In this document: piece after piece, positions 50,487-59,904 of the stretch | How the letters are laid out: every line of letters begins with the position of its first letter | Position numbering within the stretch: the first letter of the stretch is position 1 | Assembly: GCA_028693165.1 (NCBI GenBank) | Contig: JAQUVX010000009.1 | Coordinates: forward strand, 78,682-142,681 | Length of the DNA stretch: 64,000 nt | Direction of reading: 5' to 3' | DNA from: Lachnospiraceae bacterium | GTDB lineage: Bacteria > Bacillota > Clostridia > Lachnospirales > Lachnospiraceae | The notes under the pieces: model-generated | What the model saw: only the letters and a program-made list of their open reading frames with translations | Database searches by the model: none | What the model was told of the DNA's origin: nothing | Program-made: the position numbers and the translations under genes

Positions 50487-53400
50487 CATAAGCATACGGC
50501 GGAATGTTATGCGGATGCAGAGGACGGGGAAGCAACCGGAAGCAATGCAGAGGAAGCAACCGAATGTGAGCACATCTGTGATTGGGAGAATGGCTGTATC
50601 ACGAAACAGCTGGACTGTCAGCATGAGCACGAGGAAGCTGCCGAGGAAATCATAGAGGAAGATACGGAGCTTGCCACAGACAGCAATGCACAGGCGGTTT
50701 CCGAAGAAAACATTAAAGAGGTGCAGGCACTGATTGATGCCCTGCCAACCTTAGAAGCCTTAAAGGAAATCACCGACAAGGAAGAACAAAAGGCAATTTA
50801 CGACGACTTACAGACTGCCTATGAAGCCTACAAAGCCTTAACCAAAGAGGAACAGGCGGAAGTAACAGGGGCGGAGGTGTTTGAATCGCTGTTTGACTGG
50901 TTTAACAATCAAGTTGCGATTGCCACCGATGTCGTAACGTACCCCAGCTGGGAAGCTGCCACGGCGGAAGGCGTTACACTAAATGAGGGCGACAAAATCA
51001 CCATCGGCGGCGTGGACTACACCTATAAGGGCGACGGCAGCAGTACAGGAATCGCCCTTGTGGAGGGGGATATGGTGGGTTACAACCCCTTGACAGGCGA
51101 CCTCGTCTGGAAAGCGGAAAGCGGCTATGTGCTGTACAGCTACCACGGAACAAAGGAGAACCCGGGCGAAGCCTCCGTCACCCTGCACGGCGCGGTCATT
51201 GCGGCTGGTACGGACACGGCACTGGATCTGCCATGGTACGGCAATGGTCGAGGTCGAGATAATACTGGGATTTCAACCACCGTTCAGCTGGAGGATGAGA
51301 ACATGCTGACGGGTTACATCGCTCTTGGTCATAGCTCCGGAAGCACGACCATCACCGGCAACGGCAGCGGCACACTGGAGCTTGCCTCTACATATGTTGC
51401 GCTCTACCTTGCTGATTCTGTACAGATCGGCGGCGCAGAGGTGACGCTCAAAAGCGGAAATAACAGCCGCTTTACAGGATCGCTCACCGTTGGCGCAGGC
51501 TCCAAGCTGACCATTGGCAAAGACGCAACGCTGGTTGCGTTGCGCACCAGTACAGGTCTCACAATCGACAACGGCGGCATGCTGGAAAACAACGGCACGC
51601 TGAATTTGTTCTCTGCAAGTGATCTCACAATCAAAAACAAAGGTACCTTTGCAAACAACGGTACGATTCAGCTCAAGCTTGGCACCACCCCTGTGGAGAT
51701 GGCGGCGTTGAATCTCACCGGCAGCGGCACGGTGCAGGTGCTCAACGATGCGCAACAGGAGACCTACGACACCTACCTCAAGGTGGGCGAGGACTATTAC
51801 CTCTCCGGCGGCGACAAGTCTGCGGGGCTGGATTTGTCCACCACCGCCCCCACCAAGACGACCGTCTACCAGGCAGGCAGCGGCACCGCCCTGTGGGAGC
51901 CGGTCGTGGAGGGCGAAAACCTCAAAAGCGGCAAGCTGACGCTGACGGATGCGACGATTAACGCAAGCAGCAGCGCCACCGCCACCGCCACCGCCGTTTC
52001 CTTGCCGAACATTACCACTAACGTGGTACTGAATGGTACAAATAACATTTCAGCTAATGCAATGAACAGCGTCACAGGTTTTGACTGTAGTCCTAATACG
52101 ACTTTTGACTTGACAGAAGGCAGTGAGACTACTGTGACTGCTAACAGTTACATTGCCTTTGTGCTTAGAGAAGACAGTGGCAATATTACCATAAAAGGTT
52201 CTGGTGAATTGACCTTGACAGCCCCAGGAGGTAACGAAAACGTTGGCATTCAAGTCAAAGCTGGAACCGTTAATCTAGAGGGCGGCACGCTGTCCATCCA
52301 GACTGCGGATTACAACACAAGCGTAGATATCTACGGTAGCGTCAATTTAGGTGCTATTACCATTCCTGCGGGGGAAACACTGGATTTGACTTCCAACCAA
52401 TATTATCCTACCACCGTCGAATTGAAGGGCGGCACCGTGGTTGACGGCACGCTGGTGCTGGGGGCGGACACGGATACCACTGCAACCGGCTTTTTCGATC
52501 AATTCTCCGGCGATGGCATGATCAAGGTTGGCGATGCCGCCTACACCACCGACGGCACAAAGCTGATTATCTCCACCACGACATTGGACTTTACCAAGAC
52601 CGCCGACGAGGGCTGGAGCGCAACCGCCACAGTGGAGGACAACGGCTACCGCTGGGAGGACGATGCAGCAAATGGCTACACCCTCACCCTCGGAAATCTG
52701 AACCTCACCGCAGGAAATCCCATCATCCTGCCCGATGCGGACGTGGGCATTGTGCTTAAGGGCAAGACAACCCTCAACGCAGAGCAGCCGGGGATTTACA
52801 GCACCGGAACGGCAAGCGGACACACCGTCACAATTTCCGGCGACGGCAGTCTCAGTACAACCTCGGAGAATAATAAGGGCATCCATATCGTCCAGAACCT
52901 GTCTATCACCGGTGGCACATTGGACATGAAGGGCAGAGCCGGCGGCATTTACTCTAATGGAGACATTGAAATCTCCGGCGGCACAATTACCGGTAACACG
53001 ATTGAGTCATACAATGGTGCACTGACGATTTCCGGCGGAACGGTGGACGTGAGCGGTACAAATAACTCGGGAATTACCGCCTACACCAATATCACGATTT
53101 CCGGCGGAACGGTGACCGCTGCTTCCACAGACTACGACGGCATCTATGCAGGGACAGCCGTGGACATCTCCGGCGGCAGCGTCACCGCCAAGGGCGGCCA
53201 TAGCGCCATTTGGGGCAGGACCGGCATCACCCTCACCGGTATGAGCATTACCAAGCCCGCCGGTGCGGTGATTGGCGACTTCGAGGAAGGCAAAGCCATC
53301 ATGCTGAACGGCAAGGACGTGCTGGACGTGACCATCGGGGAAATCAAGCTGGAATTCAAGGGCGAGGGCACCGAAGCATCCCCCTATGAAATCTCCACCG

Positions 53401-55319
53401 CCAAGGAGCTTGCAGACCTCGCCGCAGCGGTGAACAACGGCAAGGAGGATTATATCAGCGCCCACTACAAGCTGATGAACAACCTCGACCTGTCCGGCAT
53501 TGCAAGCTGGACGCCCATTGGGACGTATGTACGCGGTAATGCTGGCGCAACCAAGCCTTTTAAAGGCAGCTTTGACGGCAACGGCAAGACCCTCCGCAAT
53601 TTAAAAATTAATGCGCCCAGCGCAATATATCAGGGACTATTCGGCTGTACCAAAGGCGCAACCATTCAGAACCTCACCATAGAGGGCTGCAATATCACCA
53701 CCGGTGGCGAAGGCGCTGGCAGTGTGGTTGGTATGTGCACGAGCAGTAGCCTACTGAACTGCTCCGCCACGGGAGAAGTGAACGGAGGCAGTTTTTTAGT
53801 AGGCGGTATTGCGGGTAACGTCACCGGATCAACAATCACCAACTGCGCCAGTCGCTGCACAGTGAGCGGCACAGGAGACGTTATCGGCGGCGTGGCAGGG
53901 CAGATTGCCAGTGGCAGTGTGGAAAACTGCTTTAACGCGGGGACAGTCGCGGGCAGTGGGAACGTCGGCGGCGTGGTGGGTAGGATCGCTAGCGCCAGCT
54001 GCAACGTGCGCAATTGCTACAACACAGGAACGGTTATCGGCAACGAGGGTGTGGGCGGCGTAGCTGGTGTCAACTTGGCTGGCGCACTGAATGGCCCCGG
54101 CAAAATCGAATATTGCTATTCCGTTGCAAATGCTGTGGAAAATGTCACCACTTCGGTTGGCAGTAAGGATAACAACTATAAAGGTGGACTTGTTGGAGCA
54201 AATCACGGAATTATTCCGCCTAGTGATTACGGGAATGGTGATGAACACTGGCTGGGTGTTCTCATTGGCTGCGGCACGTTTGAAACGGTGGGCGGCAACA
54301 TCACGCTGGCAAACGACTTCGTGGGCGAAACCGACAAGGGAACCCAGACCACAACCTACGTTCCCAACGCTTCCACCACCTTGCTCACCGCGCTGAATGC
54401 CTGGGTGAACAGCACCGAGGGCGAGGCGGCAGGTGCACATGTCTGGGCGCTGGACAGCGACGGCGATCCCTCGCCGCTTCCGCAAGCCAATAACGGCGGG
54501 GATAGCGGTGATGTGTCAATACTCATGGTAATTGACACAGCCATCAACAAAGCCAATGCACAAAAAGAAAATATCAGCATCAACGACAAGGTGGCAAGCC
54601 AGGTAGCAAACGGCACGAAATTTGTCACTGCGGCGGAGATGGACGCACTCAATACCGCAATCCAGACGGCAATCGATGCAAAAGTGACGGTTAGCACCCT
54701 GGCAGAGGCACAGGCAGCCGCAGCGGCACTGGACAATGCTGTGGGAATCTTCAAAGCGGCTATTAAAACAGGTACCTATATATCTGCAAGCGGCGGGGGG
54801 TCCTCCAGCGGCGGCAGTTCCGGCGGAAGCTCCTCCGGCACAGGACAGACCGGTGGAACCACTACCACCGACCAGAAGAAGGGCCAGATCAATTCCATTA
54901 CCGGCATCATCACCGGAGCCAACATCACCACAGGAACACCTGGTGACGGCTACAGCCACTGGCAGCAGGAAGAAAAGGGCTGGAAGCTTCAATATGCAGA
55001 CGGAACCATTCTGACAGGAACCATGATTACTGATGCGAATGGAGTGACAAAGGAGCAGCTGGCCTGGGAGCTGATCAACGGAGCCTGGTATGCCTTTGGA
55101 GCAGACGGCTACGCAAAGAGCGGACTGGTCTTTGATCCGGCGTTAAACGGCTGGTTCTATATCGACATCAACAGCGGCATGAAGACCGGCTGGCAGTTCG
55201 TGGAAGGAAAATGGCGCTATTTCAATCCGCTTTCCGATGGCACGAAAGGAAAGCTGGCGGTCAGCACAAAGACACCGGATGGCTACGATGTAGACCAGGA
55301 TGGCGTTTGGAACGGCTAG
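50352..55319 (+). CDS. Giant secreted wall-binding protein with beta-helix and GLUG repeats
   Basis: A 1655-residue surface protein. Signal peptide residues 1-31; a short Cys/His-rich part (one or two HKHTAECY-type units, reduced against the 45-kb paralogue); a helical segment (about 110-195); long Gly/Thr-rich beta-helical regions. A sugar-binding-like module at about 750-1000 is nearly identical in DNA to the paralogue (52600-53345 against 47190-47940). GLUG-type repeats (GGVAGQIASGSVENCFNAGTV) span about 1110-1290. A helical FIVAR-like stretch, a Gly/Ser linker and the same C-terminal wall-binding repeats end it. Likely adhesin. Composition suggests extracellular repeats shaped by recombination. 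Confidence 0.9.
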   Translation: MKQNLKRRLLAGVLSACMIFQTVGMAPVYAAGNTADCYKEVERCLHKHTAECYADAEDGEATGSNAEEATECEHICDWENGCITKQLDCQHEHEEAAEEIIEEDTELATDSNAQAVSEENIKEVQALIDALPTLEALKEITDKEEQKAIYDDLQTAYEAYKALTKEEQAEVTGAEVFESLFDWFNNQVAIATDVVTYPSWEAATAEGVTLNEGDKITIGGVDYTYKGDGSSTGIALVEGDMVGYNPLTGDLVWKAESGYVLYSYHGTKENPGEASVTLHGAVIAAGTDTALDLPWYGNGRGRDNTGISTTVQLEDENMLTGYIALGHSSGSTTITGNGSGTLELASTYVALYLADSVQIGGAEVTLKSGNNSRFTGSLTVGAGSKLTIGKDATLVALRTSTGLTIDNGGMLENNGTLNLFSASDLTIKNKGTFANNGTIQLKLGTTPVEMAALNLTGSGTVQVLNDAQQETYDTYLKVGEDYYLSGGDKSAGLDLSTTAPTKTTVYQAGSGTALWEPVVEGENLKSGKLTLTDATINASSSATATATAVSLPNITTNVVLNGTNNISANAMNSVTGFDCSPNTTFDLTEGSETTVTANSYIAFVLREDSGNITIKGSGELTLTAPGGNENVGIQVKAGTVNLEGGTLSIQTADYNTSVDIYGSVNLGAITIPAGETLDLTSNQYYPTTVELKGGTVVDGTLVLGADTDTTATGFFDQFSGDGMIKVGDAAYTTDGTKLIISTTTLDFTKTADEGWSATATVEDNGYRWEDDAANGYTLTLGNLNLTAGNPIILPDADVGIVLKGKTTLNAEQPGIYSTGTASGHTVTISGDGSLSTTSENNKGIHIVQNLSITGGTLDMKGRAGGIYSNGDIEISGGTITGNTIESYNGALTISGGTVDVSGTNNSGITAYTNITISGGTVTAASTDYDGIYAGTAVDISGGSVTAKGGHSAIWGRTGITLTGMSITKPAGAVIGDFEEGKAIMLNGKDVLDVTIGEIKLEFKGEGTEASPYEISTAKELADLAAAVNNGKEDYISAHYKLMNNLDLSGIASWTPIGTYVRGNAGATKPFKGSFDGNGKTLRNLKINAPSAIYQGLFGCTKGATIQNLTIEGCNITTGGEGAGSVVGMCTSSSLLNCSATGEVNGGSFLVGGIAGNVTGSTITNCASRCTVSGTGDVIGGVAGQIASGSVENCFNAGTVAGSGNVGGVVGRIASASCNVRNCYNTGTVIGNEGVGGVAGVNLAGALNGPGKIEYCYSVANAVENVTTSVGSKDNNYKGGLVGANHGIIPPSDYGNGDEHWLGVLIGCGTFETVGGNITLANDFVGETDKGTQTTTYVPNASTTLLTALNAWVNSTEGEAAGAHVWALDSDGDPSPLPQANNGGDSGDVSILMVIDTAINKANAQKENISINDKVASQVANGTKFVTAAEMDALNTAIQTAIDAKVTVSTLAEAQAAAAALDNAVGIFKAAIKTGTYISASGGGSSSGGSSGGSSSGTGQTGGTTTTDQKKGQINSITGIITGANITTGTPGDGYSHWQQEEKGWKLQYADGTILTGTMITDANGVTKEQLAWELINGAWYAFGADGYAKSGLVFDPALNGWFYIDINSGMKTGWQFVEGKWRYFNPLSDGTKGKLAVSTKTPDGYDVDQDGVWNG

Positions 55320-55335
55320 GAAATCTTTAAAACGA
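54875..55335 (+). repeat. C-terminal wall-binding module repeat (pairs with about 48039-48495)
   Basis: Roughly 460 bp nearly identical between the two surface-protein genes, from the linker (KKGQINSITG) through the stop codon and about 14 bp beyond. With the shared 5' cassette it gives long direct repeats able to recombine. Confidence 0.8.
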
Positions 55336-55352
55336 ACAGGGAATGCAAAGCG

Positions 55353-55397
55353 AAGAATCGTCAGCAACCGGCATTTTGCCGGGAGCTGGCGATTCTT
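55353..55397. terminator. Terminator shared by the giant surface-protein gene and pdaA-like gene
   Basis: 13-bp stem (55353-55365 with 55385-55397, one G-U pair) extended by CCGGCA/TGCCGG. It sits between the convergent genes and may serve both. Confidence 0.65.
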
Positions 55398-55415
55398 AAT
55401 TAGGGGCTTGCCCAC

Positions 55416-56249
55416 TCAGACAAGCTCATCCAAAGCATGAAACTGATATCCCATCTCCTCCCACTTCGTCAGCAGTTCATCGAGAATTTCGGCGTTGGTT
55501 TTGGAGGTGCTGTGCAGCAGGACGATGGCACCGGGGTGGATGCGGCCGAGGAGCTTTTGGAAGGCTTCCTCGTGGGTCGGCTGCTGGTCTTTGTACCAGT
55601 CCACGTAGGCCAGACTCCAGAAGAAGGTGTGATAGCCCAAGTCCCTGGCCATCTGGAGATTCGCCTCGCTGTATTTGCCCTGAGGCGGGCGGTAGTACGG
55701 CTTCATGGGCTGTCCGGTGATCTCCTGATAGAGTGTTTCCAGCGTGCGCAGCTCCTGGGAAAATGCCTCGGTGGTGGAGAGTTTGGACATGTCCGGATGA
55801 TGAAAGGTGTGGTTGGCGACGATATGTCCCTCCTCGGCCATGCGGCGCACCAGGTCGGGGCTGGTGTTTAGGTAATTGCCGACCACGAAAAAGGCGGCGG
55901 GTGCGTGATGCTTTTTTAAGGCATCCAGGATGGCGGGTGTGTAGCCTGCCTCATATCCGGCATCGAAGGTCAGGTAGAGGATTTTGTCATCGGTATCGGC
56001 GGCGTAGTGGGCGTTAAACTGCTTCAGATAATCGGCGGTGGCATTGGCGACGGGCGGCTTGCCCTCCTGCTGGAAGCTGAGGCCCCAGTTGCCGTCAGAG
56101 GACGCGGCTGCCGGTGCAGCTTCCCGGTTTCGGGCGTGGTAGGTGAGATATCCGATGCCGTGACCGATGCAGAGAGCGGCCAGCAGCAGAGCCAGCGTGC
56201 CAACGTAGTATTTGCGGAACAGATGACTGGGAAAAGGAACATGCCACAT
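55416..56249 (-). CDS. pdaA: PdaA-like polysaccharide deacetylase
   Basis: A 277-residue membrane-anchored NodB-fold deacetylase of the PdaA type, which removes acetyl groups from peptidoglycan (muramic delta-lactam formation in spore cortex). An N-terminal membrane helix (VGTLALLLAALCIGHGIGYL) precedes the domain. Catalytic motifs in order: LTFDAGYE (the usual DDG variant of PdaA), HTFHHPD (metal His pair), YYRPPQGKYS, FWSLAYVDW and IVLLHS. GGAG precedes the ATG at 56249. It is convergent with the surface-protein gene. A role in sporulation depends on the host being a spore former. Confidence 0.88.
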   Translation of the reverse strand: MWHVPFPSHLFRKYYVGTLALLLAALCIGHGIGYLTYHARNREAAPAAASSDGNWGLSFQQEGKPPVANATADYLKQFNAHYAADTDDKILYLTFDAGYEAGYTPAILDALKKHHAPAAFFVVGNYLNTSPDLVRRMAEEGHIVANHTFHHPDMSKLSTTEAFSQELRTLETLYQEITGQPMKPYYRPPQGKYSEANLQMARDLGYHTFFWSLAYVDWYKDQQPTHEEAFQKLLGRIHPGAIVLLHSTSKTNAEILDELLTKWEEMGYQFHALDELV

Positions 56250-56407
56250 GGAAACTCCAAAAGATTGTTGTCATGCTATGCATATGCGAAAAAGAAGCGT
56301 TTCATACATTACTTGTGCAAAAACCATAGAAACGGTGCGCAAAACAGAAGCAAACTATCGAAAATGAAAATAAATCATGAAAATAAATGTAAAAATAATA
56401 TAAAAAT

Positions 56408-56420
56408 GAAAATTATTTTG
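56408..56420. promoter_or_regulatory. Candidate NanR/RpiR operator: AAAAT-T-ATTTT flanked by G
   Basis: A perfect 11-bp palindrome with flanking G on each strand, just upstream of the nan promoter -35. The same 12-base word GAAAATTATTTT occurs upstream of the RpiR gene at 63477. Chance occurrence in AT-rich DNA is possible. Confidence 0.4.
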
Positions 56421-56429
56421 ATTTTTATA

Positions 56430-56458
56430 TTGACTTTATCCGTCAAAACTACTAGAAT
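56430..56458 (+). promoter_or_regulatory. Sigma-A promoter of the sialic acid operon
   Basis: TTGACT (56430-56435), 17-nt spacer, TAGAAT (56453-56458), 45 nt before the binding-protein start. The 56250-56429 stretch is AT-rich with repeated ATGAAAAT words and no gene. Confidence 0.65.
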
Positions 56459-56503
56459 AAGAGCAGATGGAAAATCTTGAACATTTTAAAGGAGGGTTTC
56501 ATT

Positions 56504-57883
56504 ATGAAAAAAGCACTTGCACTGGTTTTAGCGGGTACCACGGTGGTCTGTTCCCTTGCTGGCTGCGGATCTTCAGCAAAGACGGAGGCGACAGCAGCTC
56601 CGGCGGCGGAGACGACGGCGGCACAGGCAGCAGCAGAGACGGCAGCGGGGGCTGCGGGGACGGAGAGTCCGGCAGCAGACATTACACTCTGGACCTACCC
56701 GATCGGAAGCTTCAAGGATGCCGATACGGTAAACGGATTTATCGCTTCCTTCAATGAGAAGTACCCGGACATTCATGTGAATGTGGAGTATCTGGACTAT
56801 ACGTCCGGCGATGATCAGGTGACGGCGGCGATCGAGGCAGGAACCACACCGGATGTCATCATGGAAGGACCGGAGCGTCTGGTCAGCAACTGGGGAGCAA
56901 AAGGGAAGATGGTAGATCTTGCCGATCTCTGGGATGACGATGCGTCCAAAGACATTGCGGCAACCAGCGAAGCGATCGTGGCAGCCTGCAAATCTCCGGA
57001 TGGAATTTATTATGAGTATCCGCTCTGCATGACGACACACTGCATGGCGATCAACTATGAGCTGTTTGAGAAGGCCGATGCCCTTCAGTATATCAATGAA
57101 GACCGGACCTGGACCACAGAGAACTTCGGCAAGGCGCTGAAGGCACTGAAGGACAGCGGCGTGGATACGACAGGCGTTGTATACTGCGGCGGCCAGGGCG
57201 GCGATCAGGGAACCCGCGCTCTTGCCATGAACCTTTACAGTGCACAGTTCACCGATGCGGATCACACCAAGTGGACCATGAACAGCGACGCTGGTCTCAA
57301 GGGCCTGACCCAGCTGGTTGACTGGACCAAGGACGGAAGCTTAAGCTACGATGCCGGTGCGGTTGCATCCGATGAACTTCAGCTGTTCGCAAACGGCACG
57401 ACAGCGATGACCTTCTGCTGGAATGCATCCAACGAAGCGAACTATGCAAGCAGCGTGGCCTTTACCCCATACGCAGTGGCATTCCCGTCTGACGATGGAA
57501 AGCCGGAGCTGTGCGGCGGTATCTGGGGCTTTGGTATCTTTGACAATGGCGATGCAGCAAAGATCGACGCATCGAAGATCTTTATCGACTATCTGTGCGA
57601 CGATGAGACACAGGGACCGGTCAGCGTAAAGAGTACAGGCTTCTTCCCGGTACGTGCTTCCTTTGGCAATGCCTATGCAGGCACAGAGGATGAGGAGCGC
57701 ATGGCAGTCTACAGTACCTTCATGCCATACTTAAGCGATTATTACAATGTGACGGCTGGCTGGGCAGAGCAGAGAACCGCATGGTGGAACCTGCTTCAGC
57801 AGATCTTTGGCGGCACAGACGTGAAGACGGCGACCGACGAATATGTAGCAGCCTGTGACGCGGCAACTGCAGCTGCAAAATAA
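56504..57883 (+). CDS. Solute-binding lipoprotein of a carbohydrate ABC importer (probable sialic acid)
   Basis: A 459-residue family 1 extracellular sugar-binding protein. The signal peptide ends in lipobox SLAGC, followed by an Ala/Thr/Glu-rich linker of about 35 residues. The folded part begins DITLWTYPIGSFKDADTVNGFI and contains VTAAIEAGTTPDVIMEGPERLV, SDELQLFANGTTAMTFCWN. AAAGGAGGG selects ATG 56504. With the two permeases it forms an importer whose ATPase must come from elsewhere (MsmK-like), as is usual for this class. The downstream nanA, nanE and nanK point to N-acetylneuraminate or an anhydro/derivative form as ligand. Confidence 0.9.
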   Translation: MKKALALVLAGTTVVCSLAGCGSSAKTEATAAPAAETTAAQAAAETAAGAAGTESPAADITLWTYPIGSFKDADTVNGFIASFNEKYPDIHVNVEYLDYTSGDDQVTAAIEAGTTPDVIMEGPERLVSNWGAKGKMVDLADLWDDDASKDIAATSEAIVAACKSPDGIYYEYPLCMTTHCMAINYELFEKADALQYINEDRTWTTENFGKALKALKDSGVDTTGVVYCGGQGGDQGTRALAMNLYSAQFTDADHTKWTMNSDAGLKGLTQLVDWTKDGSLSYDAGAVASDELQLFANGTTAMTFCWNASNEANYASSVAFTPYAVAFPSDDGKPELCGGIWGFGIFDNGDAAKIDASKIFIDYLCDDETQGPVSVKSTGFFPVRASFGNAYAGTEDEERMAVYSTFMPYLSDYYNVTAGWAEQRTAWWNLLQQIFGGTDVKTATDEYVAACDAATAAAK

Positions 57884-57897
57884 CAAAACTGCATTTT

Positions 57898-58001
57898 AAG
57901 GCACCTGCCGATCCGGTATCCGGTTCGAACATCTCAAGAAGACATCTGCAAGGACGTTCAGGAAGAGAAACGAGACGAGGGTAAAGGTGGGTGCCTTTGT
58001 T
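57898..58001 (+). terminator. Attenuator-like hairpin between binding protein and permease genes
   Basis: Arms 57898-57909 and 57986-57997 pair over 12 bp with two G-U wobbles, followed by TTGTTTT. A leaky terminator here would give more binding protein than permease. Confidence 0.55.
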
Positions 58002-58039
58002 TTGCAAAGATTTCAGGATTTTAGAATAGGAGGTACGTT

Positions 58040-58951
58040 GTGCTGAAAAAGAATGCTTATACGAAACGCAGCAAAGCCCTCGTCTGGAGGGAGACGGTAT
58101 CGGCATATCTGTTCTTATTGCCGGCCCTGATTTTTTTCATCGGGTTTGTGATCGTTCCGATGGTGCTTTGTCTGGTAACCAGCTTTTTTAATTACACGAT
58201 GAATGATTATTCCTTCGTGGGATTCTCCAATTACTTCGAGATGTTTCGCGATCCGGTGTTCAAAAAGGCATTTTGGAATACCGTTGTCATCGTGGTGGTG
58301 TCAGTGCCGACCGTAACCGCATTTTCGCTCTGGGTGGGCTCTGCGATTTATCAGGTCAATGCGGTGTCCAGATCCTTTTTCCGCTGTATTTTCTATCTTC
58401 CGGTCGTAACCGGTACGGTAGCGGTGGCGGTTGTGTGGAAATGGATGTTTAACAAATACACGGGTCTGTTCAATTACGCGCTGACGCATATGGGCGTGAT
58501 TGATAACAACATCAGCTGGCTCGGCGATGAGAAATTTGCCCTGTGGTGCATCATCCTGATTCTGTTTACGACTTCCATCGGACAGCCGATCGTGCTCTAT
58601 GTGGCGGCGCTCGGCAACGTGGACAACTCACTGGTGGAGGCGGCTGAGGTTGACGGAGCGACCCATCTTCAGTCCTTCTGGAAGATCAAGTGGCCGTCCA
58701 TTATGCCGACGACCCTGTATATCCTGGTCATTACGACCATCAACTCCTTCCAGTGCTACGCACTGATTCAGCTGTTGACCAGCGGCGGTCCGAACCATTC
58801 GACCGATACGATCATGTATTACATATATTATCAGGCGTTTAAGCTGAACCGTTATGGCTACGGCAATGCCATGGGTGTCATTCTGGCGATTATCATCGCC
58901 GCGTTCTCGGCACTGCAGTTTAAGATGGCAAAATCGGGCAATGAAGATTAG
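58040..58951 (+). CDS. Sugar ABC transporter permease 1 (UgpA/MalF-like)
   Basis: A 303-residue permease with six predicted membrane helices (first: YLFLLPALIFFIGFVIVPMVL). The EAA loop reads LVEAAEVDGATHLQSFWKIKWPSIMPTTLYI, the classical sequence for carbohydrate permeases. The start is GTG at 58040 with AGGAGG about 8 nt upstream. It follows an attenuator-like hairpin and precedes the second permease by 15 nt. Part of the predicted sialic acid importer. Confidence 0.93.
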   Translation: MLKKNAYTKRSKALVWRETVSAYLFLLPALIFFIGFVIVPMVLCLVTSFFNYTMNDYSFVGFSNYFEMFRDPVFKKAFWNTVVIVVVSVPTVTAFSLWVGSAIYQVNAVSRSFFRCIFYLPVVTGTVAVAVVWKWMFNKYTGLFNYALTHMGVIDNNISWLGDEKFALWCIILILFTTSIGQPIVLYVAALGNVDNSLVEAAEVDGATHLQSFWKIKWPSIMPTTLYILVITTINSFQCYALIQLLTSGGPNHSTDTIMYYIYYQAFKLNRYGYGNAMGVILAIIIAAFSALQFKMAKSGNED

Positions 58952-58966
58952 GGAGGAGGTACGAAT

Positions 58967-59818
58967 ATGAAATCAAAAGATGCAATTAGCAGAAGCGTTC
59001 AAAAAACTGGTCCATATAAAGTCCTCTCCATGGTGATTCTGGTGGCCTTGGCCGTGCTGTTTATCTTCCCGGTCTACTGGATCATCACAGGTTCCTTCAA
59101 GGATGCGGCGGCGATCAATGCGGTGAATCCGGAATGGTTCCCCAAGAGCCCGACGACCGACAACTTTGTCCGTCTGTTTAAAAATCCGGCGCTGCACTGG
59201 CTGCTCAACAGTGTGTTTATCTCGGTTGCAGCGATGGGACTGACCTGTATCACGGCGGCGATGGCGGGTTATGCACTGGCGAAAAAACGGTTTATCGGAA
59301 AGACGCTGGTATTCTCAATCTTTATCTGCGCCATGGCACTTCCAAAGCAGGTTGTGCTGATTCCGCTTCTGAAGGAGATGTCGTTCTTAAAGCTGCACGA
59401 CTCGATGCTGGCGGTGATTTTACCGACGGTTGGCTGGCCGTTTGGCGTGTTCCTGATGAAACAGTTTTCGGAGACGATTCCGACGGAGATGCTGGAGGCG
59501 GTTCGCGTGGATGGAGCCAATGAGCTTCAGACCTTCATCCAGATCGTGCTTCCGATCGTAAAGCCCGGCATCGGTGCACTGGCGATCTTTACCTTTATCA
59601 GCTCCTGGAATGATTATTTCCTGCAGTTGATCATGTTAAACAGCAAGAAGAACTTGACGATTTCCCTTGGTATCGCAAAGCTGCAGGCCGAGATGTCCAA
59701 CGATTTTGGATTGATCATGGCGGGCGCGGCATTAGGTGCGGTTCCGATTATTGCGACGTTTTTGATGTTCCAGAAATATTTCACACAGGGCATCACGATG
59801 GGCTCTGTAAAGGGTTAA
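58967..59818 (+). CDS. Sugar ABC transporter permease 2 (UgpE/MalG-like)
   Basis: A 283-residue permease. First helix SMVILVALAVLFIFPVYWIITGSF with the family FPVYW/GSF marks. EAA loop PTEMLEAVRVDGANELQTFIQIVLPIVKPGIGALAIF. It ends in the typical QKYFTQGITMGSVKG. GGGAGGAGG precedes the ATG. Pairs with permease 1 to make the heterodimeric channel of the predicted sialic acid importer. Confidence 0.93.
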   Translation: MKSKDAISRSVQKTGPYKVLSMVILVALAVLFIFPVYWIITGSFKDAAAINAVNPEWFPKSPTTDNFVRLFKNPALHWLLNSVFISVAAMGLTCITAAMAGYALAKKRFIGKTLVFSIFICAMALPKQVVLIPLLKEMSFLKLHDSMLAVILPTVGWPFGVFLMKQFSETIPTEMLEAVRVDGANELQTFIQIVLPIVKPGIGALAIFTFISSWNDYFLQLIMLNSKKNLTISLGIAKLQAEMSNDFGLIMAGAALGAVPIIATFLMFQKYFTQGITMGSVKG

Positions 59819-59904
59819 TAGAAACGAACAGAGATTGTGTCGGCACGACATTTCACAACTCTGTAACCGAATAATAAGTGAAGCCGTGCAGAAGTGGGGA
59901 CAAA

